From Cruorifilaria tuberocauda (taxonomy: Eukaryota > Nematoda > Chromadorea > Rhabditida > Onchocercidae), in assembly GCA_013365365.1 (NCBI GenBank), contig JABVXU010000101.1:1-64000 (forward strand): a stretch of DNA of 64,000 nucleotides, read 5' to 3'. The notes under the pieces are model-generated. The model had not been told where the DNA came from, made no database searches, and was given only the letters and a program-made list of their open reading frames with translations. Position numbers and translations under genes: made by a program. This document shows, one piece after another, positions 27,801-41,034 of this stretch. Numbering within the stretch: position 1 is the stretch's first letter; every line of letters begins with the position of its first letter.

Positions 27801-28685
27801 GCCGAATCAGAGAACGACAAAGCTTTGTTAATCTTGCACAAGGTATTTTCTGTGGTTATCAATTACAACATTTGCCATTGGCATCGCGATGGACTTGTTT
27901 AAGATCATTTCTGATATGTAATACTACATTGAACTCCATATCCAGGTACTAATGATAAATAAAGTAAATTGTAACTAGTTTCTTGATCTATTTTAGACGA
28001 AGCGGAAGCGTTTGATCGTGAATTTGCATCTCGTGCACGGCGTAATTTGATGGGTGGTGGAAGTGACAGCCACAGAACTCGAGCTCTTGAAAATGGCACT
28101 CGATATGGTGGTGCAACATCAAACAGCCGAAGTCATGTTAGCGATTCTTAAAATTGTTCGCGTTGAGATCAAAACTCGTAAAGTTTTGTCATCTACTTCA
28201 GGTCCTTCAAAAATTAATTTGTTAGATGAGATTACGGTGGGATGGAAAAGAATGAAATTAAATACTATCGGTCAAAAAACAAAAATAATGTTAAGATTTT
28301 CTAGGCACCACGTATCGGTGGTAGTGGCACTAATGCACCGATTGTTACTCTTCCGGATGAAGAAGACGATAGCGACGTGATGGTTGAGGAGGATTATGGC
28401 AGAGGCAAAAGGTAATGAAAAAAAATTTAATTTTTGGAGGATTTAAAGCTTCAAAGATGTTTTGTTTTTGAACGGCATTGCTTTGTAGTGGATTAAGAAC
28501 GCATTCTTAATTGTTTATATAAGCATGCATCATGTATCACTTTTTTTAGATCCAGTTCTCGTTTTGCATCTCGTTCGAGCGGTCCGGTAATTCGTGAGGT
28601 GACTGATGATGAGGAAGATGATGATAATAATCATAAACGGCGCAAGGGTTTTTTTGGACGTCTGTTCAAGGAAAACGATGAGTGA
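21855..28685 (+). CDS. Myeloid leukemia factor (MLF) family protein
   Basis: Eight exons join in phase: 21855-21883, 26754-26854, 27094-27191, 27340-27485, 27697-27842, 27997-28136, 28305-28411, 28550-28685, giving 300 residues. The MLF core is clear. An N-terminal MFDGDPFGFG is followed by REMDRMTNGMFGSFF and a second ALMDPFGF. Then come HSTMISFDGRNGGQPRV, a KETRHAIR-type segment, the signature GDKLTIGHTIGDRTHVIEKK, and EAEAFDREF at the end of the core. The C-terminal third is low in complexity, with acidic clusters (DEEDDSD, DEEDDD) and a basic end (KRRKGFFGRLFK) that could aid nuclear localisation. MLF proteins shuttle between nucleus and cytoplasm, bind transcription and chaperone partners and affect protein aggregation; that role here is inferred. 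An AG two bases before the ATG suggests trans-splicing. Two AATAAA hexamers follow at 28927 and 28937. Residue content and length (human MLF1/MLF2 about 250-270) support a complete gene. Confidence 0.93.
21884..26753 (+). other. 4.9 kb first intron of the MLF gene
   Basis: GTAAGT donor to TTTCAG acceptor. It is by far the longest intron of this gene; the others are about 135-240 bases, with the last around 140. It separates a nine-codon first exon from the rest. It contains a TA microsatellite near 22160-22177 and a glutamate/lysine-rich antisense frame at 24361-24591, but no gene I can support. Such a long first intron often carries enhancers or an alternative promoter. Confidence 0.7.
24361..24591 (-). 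other. Antisense Glu/Lys-rich open frame in MLF intron 1
   Basis: A 76-codon frame on the opposite strand with a coiled-coil-like stretch (YLEEEKERNTAELQEQ). It has no recognised domain and no paired splice signals that I could confirm. CT-rich plus-strand DNA tends to produce such frames, so it is probably chance, but its composition is less repetitive than most. Confidence 0.12.
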
Positions 28686-28926
28686 AAGCGAACCTGTTTC
28701 TATACAAGAAATGCGCACAATAAGGAACTTTCTTTTTCAAAAATTATTTGAATGCTAGAATATCTATGAGTGATATTGTGCGCATATTTTATATTATAAA
28801 AACCTATGTATTCGAATACTAACTTCAAATTGACGTTTCGATACTGCATAACGGTTTTTTCTAGGCATAACGGTTTTATCGTGTTTCGAAAGTCTCTTTT
28901 TCAGAGTCTAATAGTGAGTTATTGAC

Positions 28927-28942
28927 AATAAATTTGAATAAA
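28927..28942 (+). promoter_or_regulatory. Poly(A) signals of the MLF gene
   Basis: Two AATAAA hexamers, at 28927-28932 and 28937-28942, lie about 240 bases after the stop codon. Either could set the 3' end. Confidence 0.5.
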
Positions 28943-29040
28943 AGGAGATACTTAATTTGGATGGTCAGTATATAAAAATATCAACTCGGTAATGGAATAG
29001 AACAGGTTTAATCTATCCCGGAGAATTCCCTCGCTTACAT

Positions 29041-29640
29041 ACTAATGCTCTAATTGAATTTCGATCATTCGATGTTTGTTGATTGCTATCATTTGTGTTA
29101 TTTCTAAAGCATCTTCTTCTATGTCGAATCTCTTCACAAAGTTGATGAAATTGCCTTTATGAATAATTCCAAAATTTTCTTCTGAATTTCTTCCTTAGGA
29201 TAACGAGGTTTTTATTTTCAAAGAATCATTATGTCTAAAATTGGCGGAAGTCTTTTTCTGAATTTTCGAAGAAATCCAAATTCAAGTTCATATCCGGGGT
29301 GCAGCAAAATTCTCTTTCCGTAGTTGTTAGTGATTTTTCCGCACTTGTGTAGTACTAATTTAAGACGCTTTTGCCATTTAAAATTATTTCGAGAATATAC
29401 TTTGGGCATTGACGGGCAGGTTTATTCATCTGAAACAGAAATCTGATGATACGTGGAGTCTTTCGTCTATTCTACAATTTTGGCCCTCTCATTTATTTCT
29501 AACCATTTCTTTTTTGATTTATCTGCATACACGAATAAAGCATATACCCACGCTCCACCACAACTTAGTCTTTTCAATTTTTCTGCAATGATTTCACGCG
29601 GAATTGCGTTTGGGCTATTATACGTCAGTAGAAGTCGATT
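29041..29640 (-). pseudogene. Unassigned coding-like patches between the MLF gene and exportin copy A
   Basis: Three protein-like open stretches lie in order on the minus strand, in different frames. The first (about 29640-29480) includes YNSPNAIPREIIAEKLKRL and KKKWLEINERAKIVE before a TAG. The second (29409-29218) includes HKCGKITNNYGKRILLHPGY. The third (about 29200-29052) includes GIIHKGNFINFVKRFDIEED and ends LEH-stop. All three have mixed codon and residue use, unlike the low-complexity frames around them. A TTTCAG precedes an ATG at 29430, and TAAG/TTCAG acceptors precede the third patch, but I could not join the patches in phase. It could be a real multi-exon gene downstream of the exportin pair, a decayed gene, or an insertion such as a transposon or endosymbiont fragment. 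I do not recognise the family. Confidence 0.3.
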
Positions 29641-29755
29641 TGCTCTTCAGTTGTTGCACTTTTCAAATAATGTTTCAGCGCTACGGAATCATTTATCAGT
29701 AAAAAAAACACGAAAAAATTATTCGATAATATCAGAAAGGTTTCACTCAAATATT

Positions 29756-32500
29756 TCACTCATTGATAACAAGTAGACCTTCTGTTTTGGTCAAAAACTG
29801 TTTCAAACGGTCATGAAATTTGCGTCTTTCGTATTTGTTGGGATGCTTTCCTGGACTGAAAGTTGTCAATGTCCGAAAAGCAGTTCGTAGAATTGTCTGA
29901 TTTGGTCGATTTGCTTCATATGCTAATAAATTTTTAATGTGTGCTTTGCATCCATCCTGGAAATTAATTTGTTGACAATCTTTAATCTGATTTATAATTT
30001 AATAACTATTCATTTAGTTATGATCTGATGAAGCCAAAATTCATACATCCACAACTTTTTGCGGTATTTCTAAAAAATATAAAATCATAAAATTGAATTC
30101 GATTCAAATAAAGTGTCCTAAAATACATTTCCATCTTAACTGTTTATAAGAGATTAACCAATCCAGAAGAATTGCTAATAAATCATTCTGATTTACTTCT
30201 TTCATCAGTCATTTCATTAATTCCATCATAATTCAAACAAATAATATTAATACCTCAACAGAACACAGTAATGAATATAAAGCCGATGATGTAGCTGAAC
30301 TTAACGCATCCTCATGCCATAAAGCATTCAAGCATATTGCAAATATCGGCTATAAATTTATTTTAATTAAATTTCATCAGATGATTGATAATTTATTAAA
30401 AGTTCGTTTGAAATATTCTTTTTATTGTTATCAGTTATCAGTATATAACTAAAAATCGAAGATCAAATAATGCTAGCAATAATATTTACACTGATAACAG
30501 ATCATTTATTGATTATTATTGTTTATCGAAGTTAGTATTTCCGATTAAATCCGATCAAAAGTATTGCATTGGAAGTTACAAACGATCCCAGCATCAATAG
30601 AAATATTACTATTCCTATTTGATCATACTGATCTCATTGATTAACTGATAACGATTTATTTTATTGATTTTACTTTCATTTGATATAAATATTAGAATAT
30701 GGTTTGACATATAAATATTAGGATTTTGACAAACTTTTCTTTTCAATAAATTAAAAGTTATCATGTTACAAATAATACTTTAAATCATTCATCCGATAAA
30801 AACCATTTATCATAAGTTTTATTATATAGTAATAAAAAAAGTATACTTATGGAAACGAAAAAAAAAAACTTACTTCAATAGCAACAGATAGGATTTTCGC
30901 TGCATCAAGTCTTGCATGTTTGCTAAAATATGTGCCTAAATGAGCTATTGCAAGTGCTGAATTAATTGCAACCTGAAATTACACTTCATGGAATTAGAAA
31001 TTAAAATATACAATAATATTTTCAATTGCTATCATTGCTAATAAAACACAATGAAGCAATCTATAATGATTGCATTTAGCATGAGATTTCTTTTGTATAA
31101 ACTTTTTTCTTCGTTAAAATTTTTGAAAGAAATATCATTAATGATGCAATCTGATTATTATATCAATGATATTTCAATATCATGAAATGAAGTAAGTAAG
31201 TAATAAGTAAGCAATGGTACCAAAGTATCTAAAAAGTTTTTAAATAAAGGAATAAGGAGTTTAAAACCTCTTGCTCAAAACGATCCTTCACATTACATAA
31301 TAAATCATCTTTATCTTGATTTATTTGCAAACCATTAATAATATATTCCATAATTAGCGTGAAATTATCTCTTGGAAATTTCACAATACATTCGGGTATC
31401 ATTTCAATGGAACATTTGATAAAACGATAAAAGCTGAAATTGAACATAAGTTAGTTAAAGTATTTGCTAAATTAATGATAAATATCAAGGTGTCATTTTG
31501 ATTATTCTGTTAGAAATATCTGTTAGATGGCTAACTAATATCTTCTTTTAGATTTGGTTAAGATTCTCTTTTTTTAGGATTGACACTTCATTATAATGAA
31601 AATAGGTAACCTAACCTAAAAAACAATCAAGAGTAAGGTTTCTTTCATTTTTTCTTTTAAATTACGTGAGATTTACCGGGTAAGTGAATCTCTTTCAAAC
31701 TTTCAAAATTTTAGTAAAATTCACTTTTTGCGTAATAAAGGTATTTTGAAGAGTTCACGTTCCACTATACGTATCAACATATCCCATGCTTTTGTAAGAA
31801 CACGCGAACGATTTTCGCCAAGTACTGCCTTACCTGTAAAAGTAAAAATTTATTACGATACTATTACTTACCGATAATCGTTCCATCATAACATTATTCC
31901 ACTGTAATGAGTACTGTACAACGATAATCACTGTAACGATATCACAATACCATTCTTTTCTATCGGCAAATCAAGGCAAAATTGTAATAATTGTTTATTT
32001 TAGGTAATATGCAAATTTCAAGCTATCCCACAGTAAATTCGAATGACTACTAAAGGAAAGAAACATTTTTTTCAATTCCCTAAATTTTCAATTGATAATT
32101 TTGAATTACAAAATTGAAGAAACTGACGAACCAGTTGATAAATTAACCGGTTGACCTCCTTTATCCAAAATATTTATGAGTATATCTAACAAAAGCACCA
32201 ACTCTGATGCTCTTTCCCTATCATCCAAATTTTTGTAACGTTCCATCTGCTCTCTCTCGTAGGCTTGAATAACAGAAAGCAATACCTAAGTAAAAGTTAA
32301 AACTACTTTAACTTATACTTCAGATTTCATTTCATAAATATATGAAATGAAAAAGAATATACTTTATAAATTAAGTTTTGAAAATATTGAAAGGATATAT
32401 AATCAGCAATTCATTAGCATTTAATCATATACAATGAATGAATCGATGGTTTCATGATTTCCCAATTAACATACTTTCTAATAATCATAAGAAGTTAACT

Positions 32501-32533
<33 letters not shown>

Positions 32534-35500
32534 GGGAGAGAGAGAGACTGGAATGAAGTAAAATGGGAATATGCTGGAATAATCTAATAAATCAGTAACC
32601 TCATAAATGAATATCATATCCTGTTGATTATCACGGTAAACGTGTATTCGTTTCGTTAAGCAAACAAAAAATTGAAGAACAGCACTGACAATGATATCTG
32701 AATCTTTGTACATTGATAACAAAGAAACTGAAGATTTCAAAATTGGTCTCAAATAACCTGAAAGAATTGAAATTTTTAAAGATCAATCATTGATTTTCTA
32801 AATTCGAATTTTCAAATGAATCAAACAACCTGTGCATATGTTTAACTGTAATTATTTGTAATTTCATCGTAATTTTCATCTATCATTGACTATTTCGGAA
32901 CTAAAAATGATTAGCTATAATTTTTAAATGATTAAATAAGGCAGAATTAACCGAATAGAAATTCCGCGGTACATTTTCGAGTACCATGAATTACGGCACA
33001 AAAACAATCCAACAAATCGTCAATTTCCTCATTTGTTTCTTCCGAATTGTCGCACATTGCAATAAATGTATTCCTTAGAGGTATTAAAATCTTCAAGAAA
33101 AAAAGAAAACGATGAAACAAGAAATCAACGATTTAAGAATTTAGGTAAGAAATTTACCTTTGAACAAATTAAATCAAATCTATTTGTATCATTCGTGATA
33201 TTTAAATGATAAAATGATAAAAATAAGTGATATTTTTATCAGTTAAATAAATTTTATAGTGATATCGAATGATTATCATTTCAATAGTGATATCGAATGA
33301 TTATCATTTCAATAGTGATATCGAATGATTATCATTTCAATAGTGATTTCGAATGATTATTACTTCAAGCTAACCATTTCATATAAAGTTTTCTGCTTTG
33401 CTTCATCATCAATTATACTGCTAATTTGCACTAATACTTTTAGCAACGGTGTTCGAACTAATATTTGATCAGTTTTGATTGCTGTTACATATGAGAATAA
33501 GTAGGTACTCTTTGATGTTTCACTACATAATGTTTCTGCTAAAGTAGAAAGTAATTCAATAGCATCCGAACATGTCCTGTAAATTCAAATGTATCTTATA
33601 GCATATATATCATTATCATATCACTATCACTATATCACTATATTACCTGTGCTGTTAAATTTTTACATTTTAACTCATCGTTTATTTCTTAAATTTACTA
33701 ACTGTGATCATTGATCAGTATCATCTACTCAATTATATTTATGAATAAAGTATGATTATTATGATAGTATAATTCTTTGATTATAAATATTAATGAAATT
33801 TCAATAAACAATAAAAAAAAAGGAAAGTTAAGTATATCAGTAAATTTGTTAGTATATTATGTTATTTCTGTATTATCATGTTATTTAGTATATTATGCTA
33901 TATAGTATGTTAGTATATTATTAGTATATAAGTATGATATACTGTAATGAAAAGTATCAGTACTGAAAAGTAATGAACATTTTGTCATAGGTTATTTCTT
34001 ATCGAATAGCAATAACTCTGCTAATGCAATTTAGATATATTTCGAAATTATATTTGTTACTGTTATCAAACAGTACTACCATATACCATGTTCTCTATCA
34101 TAATTATCTTTTATTAAAATTATTATCAGTTTATAATTATACGAAGAGTTACTAACTTTTTCTCATCTTGCATAACTTGAAATACTCGAAATGATTTTTG
34201 CAAAGCAAAGTCAACTAATATTTGAATAATATTTTTTGATGCTCTAACTAATCGATCTGTTTCGATCGATCTTTGAATATGCAATCCGATCGCTGAAAGT
34301 AATCGTTTCATGCACCACAACGATGTACCACATAATTCCACACTTATACCACCTGCTCCATGATCATTTAGCAATTTATCTTCAATGGAACACCAAGCAA
34401 ATACCGTACCAATTATTCTGTAAAATTCGATCTTCTAATCACATCATTAAAATCAACTTAATTAATTAATTAATTGCATAAAAAATTATCACCATATTTT
34501 ATTTCAACCATTTTATCAGTGCAAATTTTCTTTTCTTCTCGGAAATTTCCATATTATCATCAGTTAAATTTTATTAGAATTATTAATAACTTTCATCAAA
34601 TATAGAGTTAAAAAATTTTGACTCCATTCCGGATTTATATGTATTCCGTAATAGTATATTCCGGATGACTAACTTGATGAAAAGATCAATTTCAGCTGGA
34701 TCGGTTAATAAGTGAGGTGCATCAATACATCCATCAACATATGATGCATATTTATTAATATCAAGCGATTCTTTTCCCTCTGTGGTACTAATATAATAAA
34801 CTAAAAATTTTCTTTGCCATACAAAATTACGTTCCTCATCTTCCTCTGTTAATATATGACCTGAAAGGTCAAAAAAATCTAATAGATTACTCATTTACCG
34901 AATATTTTTAGTAAATAATTTGCAAAAAAATTAAGCAAATTTCTTTGAAAAAAAAATGATAAATTTCAACGCCGCATTTCTATTTACAAATTTAATTTAA
35001 ATTAAATTTTTTTCATTTCTGACTTCAAAAATTGAAATTTAATGAAAATATATTTAATTACTGCAAGTAAATTTACCAATAATAAGTAAAGTCCAATGCA
35101 TATTTTCTCGGAAGTTTTCCAAATCTTCCGTACTCATACCTGCATCAAATGTTGATAAAAATTCTTCCAATGTTTCAGCAAGTATTCTACAAAGTAGCAA
35201 TTAAACTAAATTAATGAAAATTCTGAAATAAATCAATTAAATGAAATATTTATTAGACGTACGTGTACATTTTTGGTAGCATCTCATCTAGGTAATACGA
35301 TGAAAACGATCCAATCTTCATCAATATTTCTTTGAAAATTTCACGATCAGGTAAAGGCGATGAAATCTGAAAAGTAATTATAATTATAATATTTTGACAG
35401 TAATAATATTAGGATAAATAGATATACGATAGAGAATAATAACGAAAAATCATTGAACGATTAAACGTATGAAATGATGATTTTATAGCAATAATAGTGA

Positions 35501-38500
35501 TATAGTTTTGTTAATTAAATATTGATATTACTAATAAGGAAAAATTACAGATATTATCATAAACTAATACGGAAAAATTACAGATATTATCACCATGATT
35601 ATCATAAGCTGATAAATTCTATCATTTATAAGTTCAAGAGAAAGCTAAAGCGATCAATTTATTACATAAAATAAACCTTAGTAATTAACTCTAATAATTT
35701 GAAATTTAATAAATTTAATTAAAAATGAAAATAAAACCTCTTCACGTTCGCCAAATGGAATCGAAAATGTTAATTGCATAAATGATGAAATCAGTAAAAT
35801 TGTTATTTGAGCAAAATCAATGGCATAACTCATCACATCGGTGATGTATACAGAATTCTGTAAGATAATTAGCCAAGCTTTGAATAGATACTGTAGGCCA
35901 CTGATGTAAGCCCATTTCATGGAACCATTACACTTTTTTATCACTTCTTTCATTTTTGACTTCTCTTCTGATTTCTCCTCCTCCGTTCCATCCTCTTTAT
36001 CACCACGTTCATTCTGTAACGATGAGAGAATGGAAAAGTCAGAATTGAATTTGAAATTGTAAATAATTCAGTGAAAATAAACTGAAAATAATCGTTAAAA
36101 TTAAAAATAAAATTTCGTTTTTATCAAACTTCAATTTATTGAAATTGAATTTGTTTTAAGATTGGATTGTAAGATTTGGAGTAATTAAATGATTTGATTG
36201 ATGATTGATAATTGATGATTTGATTTGATTGATTATTATTTAACTAATCAATAATATCATCAATTAATCCAATGATTAAATTAAGAGTTGTAATTGGCTG
36301 TATAAAATTGATAAAGATGAAGTAAAAGGAAAAATTGATAAGATAAAGCTTATCAATGTGTATCAATGATGCTAAATACTTTAACAGTAAAATTTAACGA
36401 TGAATTAAGACATTTCTCTGTAGATTTAATAATTTAACGTTTTCTAACAATTATTTTAACATCTCCATAACATTCACATACGATCAATAACTTATTAAAG
36501 TATTGAAATTGTTATCAGAAAGAACGGATGCTTACAAGATATGATAGCTTTATTGTGAAAGATTCGGTTAGTACTGGAATTAATGCAATAAAAGTTGAAA
36601 ATGATGCTTCAGCTCGTGCAAGTGATTCAATCGAATGATTTGTTATTATACTAGCGATCATTAAACAGAAAGTATATGAATCCGGCATCATTGATTGACT
36701 GAAATTTATGTTACTTTAAACTTTCCAGATTACAATCAATCAAATCATTTCTTATCTAAAAATTAATTCGAAAAATCATCTTTATTTCCATTCATTGATC
36801 AATTATTGATTAGGAGAAATTCCGGATGCTGTCTGACTGTAGAAAATATTGGTTAGCAGAAATTCCGGATGTTATCTTACTACAGAAAACTGGTTAAATA
36901 CGAAATATTAGATAAATAGAAGGAAAATTACCTGGTGTATGTCCAGATAAAAAGTGCAAGAAGATCCGATAGATATTTATTGTATTCTTCATCCGAAACA
37001 GATACTGTTTCTGAATCCGGATCGGATGATACGTCAGGTTTAACAGCTCTTCTTATTGATGTTATTTGAGTTATGCAACTTGTTGAAAGCACCGAAAGAG
37101 CACTGTTTACACGAAGGAATCTGTGTAACTTAAAATTTAATTTATAATTAATTAATGTAATTTTAAAATTATTAAAATTATTCATTTTCATGAAAAATTC
37201 ATTTAAACAAAGCAGCAGTGATGAGATAATGTTTATAATGATTACAGTATCTCATATATTACTAAATAATAATTAAAATGTTTCTGTAATAATCAATAAA
37301 TGAAATAAAATGAATTGATAAACATAATTGAAACTGTAAGATTGTTCAAAAGTTAACTCTTTACAATTTTAAGATTCCCGAAATTTTTCAACAATGATAA
37401 ATTATTGAGTATGATCAATTGGTATGATTAGAATTAAAATTAGAATTAATTATTTATAAAATTAAAGTTAGAATTAGAATTACAGTATCGTCAACTAGAA
37501 TGAAGAATTGTTAGAATTACAGTATGATCAATTTTTGAATTTTTAACAAATCGATAAGAATATTTGTTAATATTTCCATTCTTTCAAAGTTCATAATATT
37601 ATTTCGTTGTTGAAAATAACTTCGAAAAGAAAATCTGTTATTGATAATTTAGTAATTTACTTATATTTTACTGGTAAGCAAAAGAGATGAATTAACAGAC
37701 ATTAAAGAAAATTTGCAAGAATTCTTTCCAGTAGAATATTCTTTTCCAGGTTTTCGGTGGTCCATCCAGTATTATATCACGTTTTCGTTGAATATGATCA
37801 ATTCCATAACTTCGTGCAAAAATAACATTTGTAATTCGTAGAATATGTTCTGTTATACTTACCTGAAATTTAATAGTAATACTTTTACCTAAAATGTACT
37901 ACTGAAATATGTTGTAGAAAATAAGACAAATGAAAGTAATTTCGTGTGATAATTTAATACTTCAAAAGAAAAAAAAAATGAGAAAAAAGGCAATAAATAA
38001 GCAAATTATTTAAAATATCCAAAAGATAAATTAAATAATTTGTTTGATGAAAATTAATTTTAAATGATAACTTTCAGACTTTCATCAAATACTCTATTTA
38101 AAGTAATATCAATAAAGTTTTATATGAAAGTTTGCATTTTGTTTAATTCATCTTAATGATTTGGATATGATTAAACGAACTGATAACGAAAAACAAAAAA
38201 ACAAACATGATAAGGTGCTTTGAAACTGTTGAGAAGAACGCAATATTGTGGAATGATATGAATACATTTGCAAAAAATTTGTAGTAAACCATCGCTCTGA
38301 AGAATAAAACGAAAACATTTCGAGTTTTTACTTTAAATTAACTTTATCAATATCCTCTTTAATCATTCATTTATCTTTTTTGTTTGTTAAAGTTACTAAA
38401 TTGACTATATAAATTATTATATAATTTATGTATTATTTATGTATTTATGTATTTTATGTAATTTATTAATTTATGTATTTATGTATATAATTATATACTA

Positions 38501-41034
38501 CAAAGAATTAATCCTGATCTTTATTATATTCATTAATTCAATTCTAATTTTCAATGAAATACTATATTCACATACTTATAATATATATTTCATTGCGATT
38601 ATTCAAATATATTTTTAAATAACTAGTAAATATTATGTATTACTATTATGTATATTATGTACTGTATATTATATATTATGTACTAGTAAATATTATGTAC
38701 GATTCAATTTATTGTTTCAATAATAACTAAAAATATTTACTTAAATTAACTTTTAAATACTTTTTGAACTTTTCAATATTTAACTTTTAAATATCTTCTT
38801 GTTGAATTAAAATGATTCTTTCTCATTATAATTTTTATTATCATGAAAATGATAATAAAAATCATTTGTTTCTAATAATCTTGATGATTCAATGAATTCT
38901 ATAAAATTATTCACAAATACCTCAAAAAAAAGTTTTGCTCTGTACTGAAAATCATGTGGTAAATTAAGATCAGGCATTCTCCAATATGTATCAAATTCCT
39001 CGAAAATTCTAATTAAGAGTTCAAATGCTACGTGATGCTAAAAAATACGTAATCGATTAATTTAAACGCATCGAATTTTCGCCATTCAGTAAATTTGAAA
39101 AAAAATAAAATTTAACCAAATTTTATATTGCTAAATTTTCTATCAACGCATATTTGCAGAAAATTAGACTAGGATCGCTTTTTAATTAATCCAAATGCAA
39201 ATAAAAGTAATATTATACTAATTCATGATCGTCATCAGATGATGTGATTGAGTTAGTGTACTTAAGATTATCATCAATCAATTTAATGAATCAAATCATC
39301 ATTGCTAATAGTTTAATGATGATCAGCTAATCCGTTCAATCAATAAAAAATAAAACTCCGATAATTCTTTTTTCTTCTTGAAAAGTTTTTTTTTCCTTGA
39401 AAAGATGAGAAAAACAATTACATATTCGATATTCTCATCCGTCAGCAAAATATAAAATTTTGATGCCAATAAATTGAAATCACACGCATGACCGTCAAAA
39501 ACGGATCGTTTCACCAATCTGGCGCATGCTCTTACCATTTCTTTCCGGACAGCCATCACTCTTCTATTACAAATGGAAAATTCATTTGTATTTTAGGTAA
39601 TCACATGATCTAATTAATTCTTTATCAATCAATGAATCTTGAATATTTAAATAAAAACATTGATTGATAATAAAAATTACGGAAGCTATTGTGGAATTCA
39701 ATAAAATGCAATGAAATTTTAATTTAGGTAATTATCGGTATTTTCTCTCTGAATGTTAAATTTAACTTATAGAATTGATAAATTTTCAAAAATTTTAAAA
39801 TAAGATAATACATGTGTTATGTGAATATTTCTTGTTCTAATCATAACAGACACTATTATGTTCATGTCATATTCACGTATTTCATGATAATGATCATGAT
39901 AATGAAGTACGTGAATATGATATGAACATGATAGTGTCTATTAATTAAATATTTACATGATAATTACAATACCTGTATTTCAACATAGCACCTGTAAGAT
40001 AGAATTCAAACAAATCTTTCTTCACTGAAGGCTCCAAATTTGCCCACTTTTTGAGGATCATAAAAGAAGAATTCTCAACCACCATGCATAAAAGAAAGTA
40101 ATTAGTTGTTTTCTCTGAAAACAATAAAAGAGTGAAACAGAAGGAAGTTGTATTGTTTTAATTGTAAGCATTGCTACATTATCTTAAATATAATTCAAAC
40201 TTTAAAATGAACCTTAAAAGATCCAATAAAAAATTTTTTGATTTAGTAATGATTAACATTTTGTTAAAATAATTTGAGTAATTTAAATTCCAAAATAATT
40301 TTAGATATCTAATAAAATGAAATGAACTTATCTATTTTGCATGGTCTTATTGAAGAAAGCTGATGGGAAAATTATCATTTCATTTTTTTTTTTGATTTAA
40401 TTATTAATCAATCAATAATTCGATAATCAATAATTTTTTCAATATTTGTTAGAAATGCTTTAAAGAATAGTTATGCATATGTTAATGAAAAATACTACTA
40501 ACCCATAATTGTACGACACTGATCCAAAGTCATCCGATCATTTATATCACGAAAGTAATATACTGAGGAAACGTGTGAAGGTGTTGGAGGTTGAGTTATT
40601 GTCTAAAAATTTATTTCAATTATTGCAATTTACTTTTTAATAATAAATTGTCGAAATGAATATTTAAACTGTTTAAATTTAATTCTATTTTTTCAACTTT
40701 GTTAAATTTTACTTTTTAATATTGTTTAAGCTTTTTTCCATTTTTTTAAAAAAGATAAAATGCTGATTTATCAATGATAATGCATTTTGCTGAACACATA
40801 ACACAGTTAGTTAATTTAAAACTAAATTTTCATTTAGGTTTATATAAAGTAAAGTTTATATTTAATATCGTATTTGTTTACAATTAATTACTTAATTAAT
40901 ATCAAAATTTAGTAAGCTAATGAGTAAACCTGAGCAATTTCAGCCATCTGTTCCATTCTTGCAAGATGATGCTCATCGGGTTCATTCTTAGGCGCTGCTG
41001 TCATCGCGCGTTTTTTCTTTTTTGAACTTGGCAT
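29756..41034 (-). CDS. Exportin-4 paralogue, copy A (divergent)
   Basis: Twenty-three exons join in phase, from the 5' end: 40930-41034, 40503-40602, 39973-40114, 39422-39563, 38921-39037, 38207-38296, 37701-37862, 36932-37128, 36536-36698, 35738-36013, 35263-35366, 35077-35186, 34674-34860, 34157-34417, 33375-33576, 32952-33090, 32600-32757, 32132-32285, 31725-31833, 31268-31433, 30874-30972, 30254-30349, 29756-29956. The product is about 1159 residues (human exportin-4 is about 1150). It is an all-helical HEAT-type karyopherin with no transmembrane segment. Family-like points include ACARLVKRSVFDG near residue 140, GPPKTWKRIF, and a C-terminus ending LKQFLTKTEGLLVINE. Exportin-4 carries cargo such as eIF5A out of the nucleus with RanGTP. 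This copy has drifted far from copy B (roughly a third identical by eye), lacks its LSWNF motif, and begins MPSSKKKKRAM, a monopartite NLS-like stretch. A possible trans-splice acceptor lies six bases before the ATG. Confidence 0.88.
32501..32546. repeat. (AG)n microsatellite
   Basis: AGAGAG run interrupted by two GGG positions, in an intron of exportin copy A. Confidence 0.9.
33257..33368. repeat. 28-base minisatellite, four copies
   Basis: Four head-to-tail copies of a unit beginning TAGTGATATCGAATGATTAT start at 33257, 33285, 33313 and 33341. The last is slightly diverged (GATTTC for GATATC, and TTATTACTTC at the end). The array sits in an intron of exportin copy A, six bases from the 3' edge of the exon at 33375. 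Confidence 0.93.
39848..39939. repeat. Long near-perfect palindrome (38-base arms)
   Basis: The arm at 39848-39885 (starting AGACACTATTATGTTCATGT) is the reverse complement of 39902-39939 at all but about three positions. The 16-base spacer contains the palindrome TGATCA. The element lies in the intron between exons 3 and 4 of exportin copy A. It could extrude a cruciform in DNA or form a hairpin in the pre-mRNA. Origin as a small inverted-repeat transposon is possible but not shown. Confidence 0.9.

Noticed and set aside
30043..30075. Possible extra exon near the 3' end of exportin copy A (KYRKKLW or IPQKVVD)
   Set aside because: Joining 30254 directly to 29956 aligns with copy B without a gap, so no exon is needed.
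34584..34673. Extension of exportin copy A exon 13 through RNILLRNTYKSGMESKFF
   Set aside because: The phase and the alignment with copy B require the donor at 34673, ending FIK, instead.
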